This document shows, in pieces, positions 9,468 through 18,440 of a stretch of DNA of 64,000 bases (position 1 is the first letter of the stretch; every line of letters starts with the position of its first letter). Both the position numbers and the translations under genes were made by a program. Source of the stretch: Deltaproteobacteria bacterium HGW-Deltaproteobacteria-12 (GTDB lineage: Bacteria; Desulfobacterota; Syntrophia; Syntrophales; Smithellaceae); the NCBI GenBank assembly GCA_002840565.1, contig PHBK01000016.1:1-64000 (forward strand), given 5' to 3'. The notes below the pieces were generated by a model. The model made no database searches and was not told where the DNA came from. It worked only from the letters and a program-made list of their open reading frames with translations.

Positions 9468-10646
9468 ATGGATATAAACTCGGTGGGGACCGTTGAACCC
9501 CAATATTTTACTTTTGCAGCGGGGACGGACCAGCTCCTCCTGGAATCGGGACGGACGCTGGGGCCGGTAACGCTGGCTTACGAGACCTACGGCCGGTTGA
9601 ATGCCAACAGGTCCAACGTCATACTGGTCTGCCATGCCCTGTCGGGGGACGCCCACGCGGCGGGCTTCCATCCGGGTGAGACGGCGCCGGGCTGGTGGGA
9701 TGCCATGATCGGGCCGGGCAAGGCCTTCGATACGGAGCAGTATTTTGTCGTCTGTTCCAACGTTATCGGCGGCTGCAAGGGAAGCACCGGGCCTTCTTCC
9801 TTCAACCCGCAGACCGGAAAACCATACGCCCTGGATTTTCCCATGATCACCATCGCCGATATGGTGAACGCCCAGCGCCGCCTGATCGATTTTCTGGGAA
9901 TCGGGAAACTTTTTTGTGTCGTTGGCGGTTCCATGGGCGGGATGCAGGCCCTGCAGTGGGCTTCTGCCTATCCGGACCGGGTCCGCGCGGCGATCCCGAT
10001 GGCTACGGCCCTGAAACAGTCGCCGCAGCAGATTGCCTTCGACGAGGTGATCCGGCAGTCCATCATGGCCGATCCGGACTGGCGTAAAGGAAACTATTAC
10101 GAACACGGCCAGCCTAACAAAGGGCTTGCCGTAGCCCGGATGATCGGTCACATTACCTTTATGAGCGATCAATCGATGGAAGAGAAATTTTCACGAAAGC
10201 TGAAAAACGGCAATTATAGTTTCACCTTCGCCGATGATTTCGAGGTGGAAGGCTATCTGCGCTACCGGGGAGATAACTTCGTCAAGCGCTTTGACGCCAA
10301 TTCATACCTTTACATCACGAAGGCCATGGATTACTTCGATCTGTCGGACGGACTTTTCCTTCCGGGCGTCAAAGCGACAAAGACGCGTTTCTTTGTTATT
10401 TCTTTTACCTCGGACTGGCTCTATCCGCCCTATCAGTCCCAGGAGATCGTCCGTCTCCTCAAACGGCGGCGCATCGCAGCGACCTATTGCGATTTGAAAT
10501 CAACCTATGGGCACGACGCGTTCCTGGTGGAAGTGGAAGAGGAGACACGTCTGATCAGCAGTTTCTTGGGGAATATTAAAGCCTCCCTCTCCCCGCAATT
10601 CGTTCCTGCCGGGGAAGAGAGGCTGCTCAGGAGTATTGCGAAATGA
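9468..10646 (+). CDS. metX: Homoserine O-acetyltransferase
   Basis: Acyl-CoA-dependent homoserine acyltransferase of the alpha/beta-hydrolase type, giving the substrate for MetY. HALSGDAHAAG is the oxyanion motif, GGSMGGMQ carries the nucleophile (Ser155), TSDWLYPP the Asp and TYGHDAFL the catalytic His. Length of 392 residues is normal. ATG 9468 follows an AGAGG site and fits the family start; the upstream extension to 9399 belongs to the end of metY in another frame. Whether acetyl or succinyl is used cannot be told from sequence alone. It ends in an ATGA overlap with metW. Confidence 0.93.
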   Translation: MDINSVGTVEPQYFTFAAGTDQLLLESGRTLGPVTLAYETYGRLNANRSNVILVCHALSGDAHAAGFHPGETAPGWWDAMIGPGKAFDTEQYFVVCSNVIGGCKGSTGPSSFNPQTGKPYALDFPMITIADMVNAQRRLIDFLGIGKLFCVVGGSMGGMQALQWASAYPDRVRAAIPMATALKQSPQQIAFDEVIRQSIMADPDWRKGNYYEHGQPNKGLAVARMIGHITFMSDQSMEEKFSRKLKNGNYSFTFADDFEVEGYLRYRGDNFVKRFDANSYLYITKAMDYFDLSDGLFLPGVKATKTRFFVISFTSDWLYPPYQSQEIVRLLKRRRIAATYCDLKSTYGHDAFLVEVEEETRLISSFLGNIKASLSPQFVPAGEERLLRSIAK

Positions 10647-11227
10647 AAGAAAGACTGGATCACCGGATCATCTGCGATCTCATTTCTCGCGATGGCAACG
10701 TCCTGGACCTCGGCTGCGGCGACGGAGCGCTGATGTCTCTGCTGGTCCGGGAAAAAAATGCCTCCGTCCAGGGGATCGAACTCGATGATGAGGCGGTTCA
10801 CCGGTGTGTGGAAAAGGGATTGACCGTTTTCCAGGGAGACATCGAGAGCGGCCTTGCGGATTATCCCGACCATTCCTTTGATGATGTCATCCTGAATCAG
10901 AGCATGCAAGAGGTGAGGAAGGTGGATTTTGTCATCGAGGAATGTCTGAGGGTTGGGAAGCGGGTGATCGTCGGCTTTCCGAATTTTGCCCATATCAATG
11001 CGCGTGCAACGATTTTTTTCAAGGGAAAAACCCCGGTGACACGGTCGCTGCCGTATTTCTGGTATGCAACACCCAACGTCCGCTTCCTTAGCATCCGGGA
11101 TTTTGAAGATTTTTGCAGGGGCAAGGGTTTACGGGTCCTGAAGGCCGTCTATCTGGGCGCCGGCAGGACCCTGGCCTGTTGTCCCAATCTCTTTGCCCGA
11201 AACGCAATTTTCGTTGTGGAAAAATAA
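10643..11227 (+). CDS. metW: Methionine biosynthesis protein MetW
   Basis: SAM-dependent-methyltransferase-fold protein that pairs with MetX in many proteobacteria. [12 protein letters not shown] is motif I, and [21 protein letters not shown] and [21 protein letters not shown] are typical MetW blocks. 194 residues, as expected. Its ATG overlaps the metX stop (ATGA), showing coupled translation. The biochemical reaction of MetW is not settled; it is thought to assist or modulate MetX activity. Confidence 0.93.
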   Translation: MKERLDHRIICDLISRDGNVLDLGCGDGALMSLLVREKNASVQGIELDDEAVHRCVEKGLTVFQGDIESGLADYPDHSFDDVILNQSMQEVRKVDFVIEECLRVGKRVIVGFPNFAHINARATIFFKGKTPVTRSLPYFWYATPNVRFLSIRDFEDFCRGKGLRVLKAVYLGAGRTLACCPNLFARNAIFVVEK

Positions 11228-11244
11228 GAAAGAGGAGAGATGAA

Positions 11245-12204
11245 ATGAAACGAATTTATGAAGACAATTCCCTGTCTATCGGCAATACGCCACTGGTCAA
11301 GCTGAATCACCTTACCCAAGGGGCAAAGGCAACCGTTCTGGCCAAGATCGAGGGCCGCAACCCCGCCTATTCCGTCAAGTGCCGCATCGGAGCCGCCATG
11401 ATCTGGGACGCCGAGGGGAAGGGTTTACTCAAGCCGGGCGTGGAGATCGTGGAGCCCACCAGCGGTAACACGGGCATCGCTTTAGCCTATATGGCCGCCG
11501 CCCGGGGCTATAAACTGACGCTGACCATGCCGGATACCATGAGCATTGAGCGCCGTCGTGTCCTGGCCGCTTTTGGCGCGAATCTCGTGCTGACGCCGGG
11601 GGTGGAAGGCATGAAGGGGGCCATCAGCAAGGCCGAAGCCATTGCCGCCTCCGAGCCCCGGCGTTATTTTCTGCCCCAGCAGTTCAAGAACCCTGCCAAT
11701 CCGGCGATCCACGAACAAACAACGGGACCGGAAATCTGGAACGATACGGAAGGGGCCGTTGACGTCCTCATTTCCGGCGTAGGAACCGGCGGCACAATCA
11801 CTGGCATTTCCCGGTACATTAAAAAATCGGCAGGCAAAGCCATCCTATCCGTCGCTGTGGAGCCGAAGGAAAGCCCCGTCATCACCCAGAAACTGGCCGG
11901 CGAGGACCTCAAACCGGGGCCCCACAAGATCCAGGGGATCGGCGCCGGGTTCATCCCGGACACACTCGATCTGTCCGTCGTGGATCGTGTGGAACTGGTG
12001 GAGAGCATGGAGGCGGTGGAATTCGCCAGACGCCTGGCCAGGGAAGAAGGCATCTTGTCGGGCATTTCCTGCGGTGCAGCGGCGGCGGTCGCTGTAAGGC
12101 TGGGAAAACTGGATGAATTTGCCGGGAAAACAATCGTCGTCATCTTTCCTGACGCCGGTGAGCGTTATCTCTCGACGATCCTGTTCGAAGGCATCGGCGT
12201 TTAG
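11245..12204 (+). CDS. cysK: Cysteine synthase A
   Basis: O-acetylserine sulfhydrylase, PLP-dependent, making cysteine from O-acetylserine and sulfide. [11 protein letters not shown] holds the PLP lysine (Lys45), [11 protein letters not shown] the substrate loop, and [10 protein letters not shown] the phosphate-binding loop; the C-terminal [11 protein letters not shown] is also present. These features are closer to CysK than to CysM. The start at 11245 follows GAGGAGAG and lies 17 bp after metW, so it belongs to the same operon. Together with MetY it consumes sulfide directly, as expected for an organism living with sulfide. Confidence 0.92.
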   Translation: MKRIYEDNSLSIGNTPLVKLNHLTQGAKATVLAKIEGRNPAYSVKCRIGAAMIWDAEGKGLLKPGVEIVEPTSGNTGIALAYMAAARGYKLTLTMPDTMSIERRRVLAAFGANLVLTPGVEGMKGAISKAEAIAASEPRRYFLPQQFKNPANPAIHEQTTGPEIWNDTEGAVDVLISGVGTGGTITGISRYIKKSAGKAILSVAVEPKESPVITQKLAGEDLKPGPHKIQGIGAGFIPDTLDLSVVDRVELVESMEAVEFARRLAREEGILSGISCGAAAAVAVRLGKLDEFAGKTIVVIFPDAGERYLSTILFEGIGV

Positions 12205-12216
12205 AGGTTTTAATAG

Positions 12217-13257
12217 ATGAACCGGGAAGAGGTAATCGCCTGGCTCCGTGAAGAGGACGAAGAAAAGCTCCAGAACCTATGGCGCCGGGTGGATGATATG
12301 CGCCGCGGCCATGTGGGCGAACAGGTCCACCTACGCGGACTGATTGAAATTTCCAATATTTGCGTCCGGTGCTGCAGTTACTGCGGCATCGGGAGCGAAA
12401 ATCGCCGGATTGGCCGTTACCGGATGAGGGAAGACGAAATTCTGAATTGTGTCCGCCAGGCGGTGAATTTCGGATACGGAACGGTGGTGATGCAAGCCGG
12501 CGAGGATTACGGCATCACCCGGGATTGGATGACGGGCATCATCCGGCGCATCAAGGGTGAAACGGAACTCGCCGTCACCTTGAGCCTCAGCGAACGCCCC
12601 GAAGAGGATCTGGCGGCCTGGCGGGAGGCAGGCGCGAACCGCTACCTCCTGCGCTTTGAAACCTCCAACCGGATGCTCTATGACCGGATTCATCCGCCTT
12701 TGGGTGAAAAATCATCGGACCGGTTTGCTGCCATTCTGGAGAACCTGAAAAAGCTGGGTTATGAAGTCGGCAGTGGCATCATGATCGGCATTCCCGGTCA
12801 GACCTATGAAGACCTTGCCCGTGACATCCTTGCCTTTCGCACGCTTGATCTCGACATGATCGGCGTCGGCCCGTTCATTCCTCATCCCGAAACGTCGCTG
12901 GGGCAAGGTTCAGATGATGTTGCGGCAGATCAGGTGCCCAATACGGAAAAAATGACTTACAAAGTTATTGCCCTGACGCGCTTGGTTTGCCCGGAGGCAA
13001 ACATCCCCAGCACAACCGCGCTGGCCAGTCTCAATAAAGCCGATGGCCGCGAACTCGGTCTCATGCGCGGCGCCAATATCGTGATGCCCAACCTGACGCC
13101 GCCGCAATACCGGGTGATGTATGAAATCTATCCCAACAAAGCCTGCATTAATGAAACTTCAGAGGCCTGCGCCTCCTGCCTTTCCATGCGCATTCTGAAT
13201 ATCGGTCGCACCGTGGGCAGCGGACAAGGTGGAAGGCTGAAAAGCAATATGCGTTAG
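12217..13257 (+). CDS. hydE: HydE-like radical SAM protein
   Basis: Radical SAM enzyme of the BioB/HydE/PylB group. The CX3CX2C cluster motif is Cys49, Cys53 and Cys56 in ISNICVRCCSYCGIG. The isolated EISN.C...C.YCGI context, VVMQAGED, GIPGQTYEDLARD and VGPFIPHPETSL are characteristic of HydE, which makes part of the [FeFe]-hydrogenase H-cluster. No hydF, hydG or hydrogenase gene is in view. It begins 12 bp after cysK, so the operon link with sulfur genes is unexpected, and a sulfur-related role of a HydE-like paralogue remains possible. PylB is less likely because no pyl genes are visible. Confidence 0.8.
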   Translation: MNREEVIAWLREEDEEKLQNLWRRVDDMRRGHVGEQVHLRGLIEISNICVRCCSYCGIGSENRRIGRYRMREDEILNCVRQAVNFGYGTVVMQAGEDYGITRDWMTGIIRRIKGETELAVTLSLSERPEEDLAAWREAGANRYLLRFETSNRMLYDRIHPPLGEKSSDRFAAILENLKKLGYEVGSGIMIGIPGQTYEDLARDILAFRTLDLDMIGVGPFIPHPETSLGQGSDDVAADQVPNTEKMTYKVIALTRLVCPEANIPSTTALASLNKADGRELGLMRGANIVMPNLTPPQYRVMYEIYPNKACINETSEACASCLSMRILNIGRTVGSGQGGRLKSNMR

Positions 13258-13418
13258 TCTGAATTACGGGTATGAACCCTAAGCATACTGAGGTGTATAC
13301 TCTCCGCTTTGTCCTACCATTGGCTGGATTTAACTTACCGATTCCGATACTCTTCGCCCAGCATTCGCCGGATTTCACTTTCGGAATTGGAGTTTCAGGA
13401 ATAAATATTAAAAAAATA

Positions 13419-13462
13419 TTGACAACCATATTGTGATAGTTTAATCACTACTAAAACGATAG
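13419..13462 (+). promoter_or_regulatory. Duplicate of the Rrf2-type promoter/operator
   Basis: TTGACA (13419-13424) is followed at the same spacing as at 5208 by a TTTAATCA region and ACTACTAAAACGATAG (13447-13462), which differs at one base from the site before the intact Rrf2 gene. Here it stands directly before a truncated fdhD and not before an Rrf2 gene. It probably came from an Rrf2 gene that was deleted. It may still respond to the Rrf2 regulator. Confidence 0.6.
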
Positions 13463-13474
13463 TAAAGATATATT

Positions 13475-13864
13475 CGTGACATTTTGAACACCATGAAAGA
13501 ATTCGAGCGGCAATCGGAGATATACAAGAACGTGGGCGGTGTGCATAGTGTTCTTTTCCAGCACCCGGACTTTTCAGTTTTCAATGAAGATATCGGGCGA
13601 CATAACTGCTTTGACAAGATCGGGGGCGTGCTTCTGAAAAACAATAAAATGGCACTGGTTGCAGCAGGAATGCTGTTTGTCAGCGGGAGGGTTTCTTCCG
13701 AAATCATCACCAAAGTCATCCGCCTGGGCGTTCCCGTTCTTTGTTCCCGATCAACTCCCACGGCTGCCGCCGTGAATTTGGCCAGAGAATACAACGTCAC
13801 GCTTTTAGGTTATGTGCGAAGCAATACTGGTTATGTCTATGCAGGGGCAGATCGCTTAACTTAA
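13475..13864 (+). pseudogene. fdhD, 3' half only
   Basis: Homology to the intact fdhD begins at about 13475 with DIL..MKEFERQSE and runs to EDRLT, where this copy stops naturally. The catalytic CxxC loop and everything before it are missing. An ATG at 13484 could still give a 126-residue product containing the GRHNCFDKIGG and SGRVSSEI blocks. Base-level similarity to 3660-4045 is high, so the two come from a fairly recent duplication. The fragment is fused to an Rrf2-type promoter, the counterpart of the joint at 4046 where fdhD runs into a headless Rrf2 gene. Confidence 0.85.
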
Positions 13865-13919
13865 GAATCGGATGATGTCATTCTTAATGAATCTCTTGAA
13901 AAAAACAAAGGGGATACTG

Positions 13920-14963
13920 ATGTCGAAGATCATTGAAAGTGTGAAGAAATATCGAAACATTATCACCATCATTCTGTCTCTGGTTGGAATCGGCATTATG
14001 GCATATTACGATTACTGCGATACGTCATGCAGTTATTTGAAAGGCGATATCTTGGGCATTGACCTCAAATGGGTCGGAATATTTTATATGGGGGCTATAA
14101 TTACATTAACCGCTTTCCGGCAAACACCGTTTGTCCGAGTGCTTCTTGCAGCGGCTCTCGGCGTTGAAGTCTATTTATATGCCTTTCAAGTGCAAAACGA
14201 TGTTTATTGTCCGTTTTGTCTAGTATTCTCGGTAGTGTTGATTTTGTCATTTATAATTAATTATGAAGTTCCTTCCGCCTGGCGCCAAAACCGCCGCCAG
14301 ATGTGGCTATATTTTTTTGGGGAGGTTGATTTACCTATGTTCAGAATTCATAAGTTGCCGTTACTCGTTGTCAGTATTTTGGGATATTTCATTATTCTGT
14401 TGACTTTTTCCGGTTCCGTAACGCCGGCCTACGGTCAGGACAAACTGAGCGGTGTTCCGTCGCTGGGCAAAGGTGACTACGAAGTGTTGATATTTAGCGA
14501 CTACTTCTGTCCGCCCTGCAAGCGGATCGACACGAAAGCCGAACCGCTGATGAAAGAACTACTGGCGACGGGAAAGGTCAAAATTACATTTGTCGATGTG
14601 CCGTTTAACCGTTTGACGCCTATTTATGCACGCTATTATCTTTACGCAGTGAATGCCGGCGCAAATAATAATAAGATATTCAGCATCCGCAACGCGCTTT
14701 TCAAGGCGGCCCAGGAAAAAAATATTTTAACGGAAGAAGCACTGGTCTTTTATCTGAAAGAGAATAAAATTGCATGGACGGCATTTGACGGAAAACCGGT
14801 TTTTGCCATGATGAGTGAGATCATCAGGAGGAACAAGATAGAGAGAACGCCAACCTGTGTAATCCGGTATCCTTTTACTGGTGAAAGCAAATACATCGGT
14901 GATGAAGAAATCTGGAATGGATTGATGCAACTGAAAACAATTCTTACAGCCGGAAGGCAATGA
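13920..14963 (+). CDS. VKOR-DsbA-like fusion (disulfide bond formation)
   Basis: Membrane protein joining a vitamin K epoxide reductase domain to a thioredoxin-fold domain. Residues 1-120 form the VKOR helical bundle with the loop pair Cys33/Cys37 and the active-site CPFC (Cys97, Cys100). A further membrane segment lies near 145-165. The periplasmic DsbA-like domain follows with FCPPC (Cys197, Cys200). Such fusions oxidise periplasmic proteins and pass electrons to quinone. I prefer ATG 13920 over 13872 because the shorter start begins at a typical N-terminus after an AAGGGG site. It sits alone between the fdhD fragment and the selenium genes. Confidence 0.85.
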   Translation: MSKIIESVKKYRNIITIILSLVGIGIMAYYDYCDTSCSYLKGDILGIDLKWVGIFYMGAIITLTAFRQTPFVRVLLAAALGVEVYLYAFQVQNDVYCPFCLVFSVVLILSFIINYEVPSAWRQNRRQMWLYFFGEVDLPMFRIHKLPLLVVSILGYFIILLTFSGSVTPAYGQDKLSGVPSLGKGDYEVLIFSDYFCPPCKRIDTKAEPLMKELLATGKVKITFVDVPFNRLTPIYARYYLYAVNAGANNNKIFSIRNALFKAAQEKNILTEEALVFYLKENKIAWTAFDGKPVFAMMSEIIRRNKIERTPTCVIRYPFTGESKYIGDEEIWNGLMQLKTILTAGRQ

Positions 14964-14999
14964 TCAACAGCTTGAAAACATAGCCAATAACTAAATGGA

Positions 15000-15010
15000 A
15001 TGATTATCAT
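15000..15010. promoter_or_regulatory. Possible Fur-like metal-regulator box
   Basis: ATGATTATCAT is an inverted repeat (5-1-5) matching the core of the Fur consensus except at the centre. It lies in the 140-bp gap about 95 bp before the selenium-associated cluster. One short box is weak evidence; the surrounding bases fit the full 19-mer poorly. Confidence 0.3.
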
Positions 15011-15103
15011 AACAATATAACTATTATCTATTAGACATGTATCCATACATCTTACATCCTCACTGCCGTTAAATATAATATATCCTAAAAGGAGTGATAC
15101 CAT

Positions 15104-16270
15104 ATGAAAGCGGATGTTGAGCCCTTAGTGAATGACGGATTTGCCGGAGAGGCAACCAAACGCACACTGAATTATCTTCAAAATCAGAGAGAAAACGGGA
15201 AGCATATCGTTGGAATTTATTGCAGCTATGCCCCCCTGGAACTGATACGAGCAGCCAATGCCGCACCTGCGGTTTTGTGCGCCTTTGCCAATAAGACCAT
15301 CGAAGCGGCGGAAACCGTGCTGCCTGCCAATTTATGTCCGCTCATTAAATCCAGTTACGGCTTTATCAAAACCGATACCTGTCCTTTTTTTGCCATCTCG
15401 GAAGCGGTCATTGGCGAGACCACCTGTGACGGCAAGAAAAAAATGTTTGAGCTGATTTCGGATATTAAGCCCATGCATGTGATGGATTTGCCTCAGTTGC
15501 CCGATCAAAAGGAAGCTCTGGATCATTGGACGGTCATGATCAGAAAGCTCAAAGGATTTTTGGAGGCGACCTTCAACCGTAAGATTGACGATAGGGATGT
15601 GGAAAAGGAGATTCAGGCGACAAATGAAAAGAACCGCCTCATGAATAAAATATTTGATTTCGCCGCTCTCACCCCTACGCCGGTGAGCTGGCTTGAGCTC
15701 TATGATTTAACTTATCTGGGACAGGCTTCGACAACGCAAGACATACTGGGCCTTCTCAATGACTGCATTGCAAAACTGGAGAAACGCGTTGCCGACGGCA
15801 TTTATCACGGTGAAAAGAATTCGCCCCGCGTTCTTGTCACCGGTTGCCCGGTCGGCGGAGATGCAACAAAAGTGTTTAAAGTTATAGAAGACGCGGGCGG
15901 TGTGGTTGTGGTTCTGGATTCTTGTACGGGAATGAAGCCGTATGCCAGTCTTATTGACGAAAACACATCCGATCCTCTTGCGGCTCTCTCGCGCCGGTAT
16001 CTGGAGCTGCCCTGTTCCTGCATGACACCCAACAACCGCCGTCTGGCTGAGCTGGATAAAATGATCAAACGATTTAAACCGGATGCCGTGGTTGATGTTA
16101 TTCTGCATGCCTGCCATTCTTATAATATCGAATCGCACAAAATTAAAGAACATGTCCAGGAGAAGCATAGCATGCCGTTTTTGAAAATCGAGACGGATTA
16201 TTCGCAAAGCGACATAGGGCAGATCCGCACTCGCGTAGAAGCATTGTTTGAGATGTTGGCGAAAAAATGA
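15104..16270 (+). CDS. Double-cubane-cluster reductase (HgdB/YjiM-like)
   Basis: Member of the 2-hydroxyacyl-CoA dehydratase D / benzoyl-CoA reductase family, of the single-subunit double-cubane type. It has the N-terminal GIYCSYAPLELIRAANAAP, LCPLIKSSYGF and DTCPFF cysteine motifs, and the C-terminal TGCPVGGDATKVFKVIEDAGG and ILHACHSYN blocks. These proteins use low-potential electrons from an activator ATPase to reduce small substrates. In many anaerobes this type is encoded next to YedF/DUF3343 selenium genes, as here. Its physiological substrate is unknown. Clear ribosome site AAAGGAG. No activator ATPase gene is in the window. Confidence 0.85.
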   Translation: MKADVEPLVNDGFAGEATKRTLNYLQNQRENGKHIVGIYCSYAPLELIRAANAAPAVLCAFANKTIEAAETVLPANLCPLIKSSYGFIKTDTCPFFAISEAVIGETTCDGKKKMFELISDIKPMHVMDLPQLPDQKEALDHWTVMIRKLKGFLEATFNRKIDDRDVEKEIQATNEKNRLMNKIFDFAALTPTPVSWLELYDLTYLGQASTTQDILGLLNDCIAKLEKRVADGIYHGEKNSPRVLVTGCPVGGDATKVFKVIEDAGGVVVVLDSCTGMKPYASLIDENTSDPLAALSRRYLELPCSCMTPNNRRLAELDKMIKRFKPDAVVDVILHACHSYNIESHKIKEHVQEKHSMPFLKIETDYSQSDIGQIRTRVEALFEMLAKK

Positions 16271-16343
16271 ATTTTTTTCATACTGTAAATGTTAAGAAAA
16301 ACATAAAACTTAATTAATTAAATATTAGAGCTTTCGTTAATTT

Positions 16344-17501
16344 ATGGGAATAATTTATTTTGACAATGCGGCCACATCGTGGCCGAAGCCGCCGGAAGTG
16401 AGTGCGGCAATGCAAAAATACATGCGAAAAATCGGCGCCAATCCTGGCCGTTCCGGGCATCGTTTGTCTGTCGATGCGGCACGGATAATTTATGATACCA
16501 GAGAAAAACTTGCCCAGTTGTTCAATGTTGTAGATCCTATCCGGATAGTGCTGACCAAAAACGCGACTGAGGCGCTGAATATCGCGATATTGGGTTTCTT
16601 AAAACCTGGTGATCATGTAATCACTTCGAGCATGGAACATAATTCAGTCATGAGACCGCTCCGGGCAATGGAAGCAAGAGGCGTTGGCATTACGATTATT
16701 CCATGCGATAAGGCAGGGTTGATTGATCCGGCAGACATTGCCAGTGCGATCAAAAAAGATACCAGAGCGATATTTATTACTCATGCCTCTAACGTTACTG
16801 GGGGGGGCATGCCTGTTTCGGATATCGGCCGGATTGCCCGGGAACACGGATTGGTATTATGTGTTGACGCCGCCCAGACGGCAGGCAGTTATCCTATTGA
16901 TGTGACAGAGATGAATATTGATCTGTTGGCTTTTACCGGACATAAATCTCTTTTCGGACCTTCCGGGACCGGCGGGCTCTATATTCGCGAAGGTTTGGAA
17001 AAAAGCATCGGACCTCTTTGTATTGGTGGAACGGGAAGCCGCTCGGAGGTAGAAGAGCAGCCGGACTTCATGCCCGACCGTTATGAAGCGGGTACACCTA
17101 ATATTGTCGGCATTACAGGTTTGCAGGCTGGTGTTGATTTTGTTTTGTCCACGGGAATCGATCAAATTAAAAGCAAAGAAGATAGTTTGGTGAAAACATT
17201 CATTGAAGGTATAGAAAATTTGCCGGGAATAATTATTTATGGACAAATGTCAATTGGACGACGAATACCTGTTGTTTCCTTTAATATCGCCGGGATGGAT
17301 CCGGCCGTAGTTGCTCTGGAATTGGATGAACGCTTTAAAATTATGTCACGTTCCGGTTTGCACTGCGCGCCATCAGCGCATAAGACAATCGGCACTTACT
17401 CTATGGGGACAGTGCGTTTCAGCTTCAGCTGTTTCAATACTCAAGAGCAAGTTGTCAGAGCAGTTGAAGCATTGAAAAAAATAAGCAGGAGGAGAAAATA
17501 A
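16344..17501 (+). CDS. Class V aminotransferase / cysteine desulfurase-like protein
   Basis: PLP enzyme of the cysteine desulfurase superfamily, of the subgroup often found in selenium-metabolism loci. YFDNAATSWPKPPEV opens the protein, HKSLFGPSGTGGLY holds the PLP lysine (Lys201), and RSGLHCAPSAH the catalytic cysteine (Cys341). 385 residues, complete. It could release selenium or sulfur from (seleno)cysteine and hand it to the YedF protein encoded two bases downstream. It may also be the sulfur donor for FdhD, LarE or MnmA, since no other desulfurase is seen in the window. Confidence 0.85.
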   Translation: MGIIYFDNAATSWPKPPEVSAAMQKYMRKIGANPGRSGHRLSVDAARIIYDTREKLAQLFNVVDPIRIVLTKNATEALNIAILGFLKPGDHVITSSMEHNSVMRPLRAMEARGVGITIIPCDKAGLIDPADIASAIKKDTRAIFITHASNVTGGGMPVSDIGRIAREHGLVLCVDAAQTAGSYPIDVTEMNIDLLAFTGHKSLFGPSGTGGLYIREGLEKSIGPLCIGGTGSRSEVEEQPDFMPDRYEAGTPNIVGITGLQAGVDFVLSTGIDQIKSKEDSLVKTFIEGIENLPGIIIYGQMSIGRRIPVVSFNIAGMDPAVVALELDERFKIMSRSGLHCAPSAHKTIGTYSMGTVRFSFSCFNTQEQVVRAVEALKKISRRRK

Positions 17502-17502
17502 T

Positions 17503-18108
17503 ATGACAGACGTTATCATTGTGGATGTCCGGGGGCTCTCCTGCCCTCAACCGGTAGTTTTGACCAAAAAGGCATTGGAATCCGGTTCAAAAGTCAAGGT
17601 CATGGTGGATGACGAAACGGCGCTAGAAAATATCAAGCGTCTCGGCGCAAAGCTAGCCTTTGAAGTTAAGGCGGAAAAGAAAGACAATGGCACTTTCGAA
17701 ATCGATTTGACACGCAAGGCAGGCGTTGTTCCTGCCAAGGAAGAGGGCATCCCATCACCGTCTGTGTTATCAGGTCCTTTTGTCATAGTTCTTGCCGAAA
17801 ATAAAATGGGCAGAGGTAATGATGAGTTGGGTTATGTTCTGGTTAGAGCATTCCTGCACACGATTGCCGAGCAATCTCAAAAACCGGATGTGATGATCTT
17901 CTATAACACCGGTGTGGAGCTAACGGTTCAGGGTTCGGAAGTGCTGGATGACCTCAAAGCACTGGAAATGGCGGGCGTGGAAATTCTCGTTTGTGGCACC
18001 TGCCTCAATTATTTTGAGGTCAAAGATAAATTGGACGTGGGTGTGGTATCAAATATGTACGACATTGCCGCAACCATGAGCAGAGCGGGGCGACTGATAT
18101 ATCCATGA
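17503..18108 (+). CDS. yedF: Selenium-metabolism protein YedF
   Basis: Two-domain protein. Residues 1-75 are TusA-like with the CPQP motif (Cys14), the site that carries persulfide or selenide in TusA relatives. Residues 90-200 are a DsrE-like domain (VIVLAENKMGRGNDELGYVLVRAFLHTI, then LVCGTCLNYFEV). This architecture is the one named YedF in selenium loci. It starts right after the desulfurase stop and overlaps the DUF3343 gene (ATGA), so the three are co-translated. It is thought to help deliver selenium for selenium-dependent molybdenum hydroxylases or selenophosphate synthesis; the exact step is unknown. Confidence 0.88.
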   Translation: MTDVIIVDVRGLSCPQPVVLTKKALESGSKVKVMVDDETALENIKRLGAKLAFEVKAEKKDNGTFEIDLTRKAGVVPAKEEGIPSPSVLSGPFVIVLAENKMGRGNDELGYVLVRAFLHTIAEQSQKPDVMIFYNTGVELTVQGSEVLDDLKALEMAGVEILVCGTCLNYFEVKDKLDVGVVSNMYDIAATMSRAGRLIYP

Positions 18109-18338
18109 ATGGACAGGTGTCATATTTTGTAATGCTTTTCAAGACGATGAGTCATGCCCTGAAAGCTGAAAAGATTCTCCGGCATGAACAACTTCCGCAT
18201 AAACTGATTCCCATTCCCAAACAAATCAGTTCGGACTGCGGTATTTGCCTTCGTTTTGCCCCGCAGTACCGCGATCCAATCGAAGCGTGTCTTAACAATA
18301 AAGTGGAAATTGAACACATTCACTTGATAGTTGGTTAA
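18105..18338 (+). CDS. DUF3343 protein
   Basis: 77-residue protein of the DUF3343 family, which co-occurs with YedF. FKTMSHALKAEKILRHEQLPHKLIPIP and ISSDCGICLRF are its signatures; Cys and Cys in DCGIC could carry selenium or sulfur. The fold is expected to be a small ferredoxin-like sandwich. The start overlaps the yedF stop by four bases. No selD, xdhC or yedE gene is visible near it, so the cluster is partial compared with the common selenium set. Confidence 0.85.
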   Translation: MNGQVSYFVMLFKTMSHALKAEKILRHEQLPHKLIPIPKQISSDCGICLRFAPQYRDPIEACLNNKVEIEHIHLIVG

Positions 18339-18379
18339 CAGCGGCACAGGTTTACAAACGTAAAATTCTGAAGTTACTC

Positions 18380-18427
18380 TTGACAATAGAAAACGATATG
18401 CTAATATATGATCAACTATTCATATAT
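18380..18427 (+). promoter_or_regulatory. Promoter with SmtB/CadC-type operator
   Basis: TTGACA (18380-18385) lies 16 bases before TAATAT, and the -10 overlaps the inverted repeat at 18404-18427 (ATATATGA, a short centre, then TTCATATAT). This is the TGA..n..TTCA layout bound by ArsR/SmtB metal sensors, so the regulator at 18441 very probably represses itself and the ATPase until metal is bound. A second AT-rich inverted repeat lies around 18828-18852 before the ATPase. Confidence 0.7.
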
Positions 18428-18440
18428 TGGAGTTTAAATT

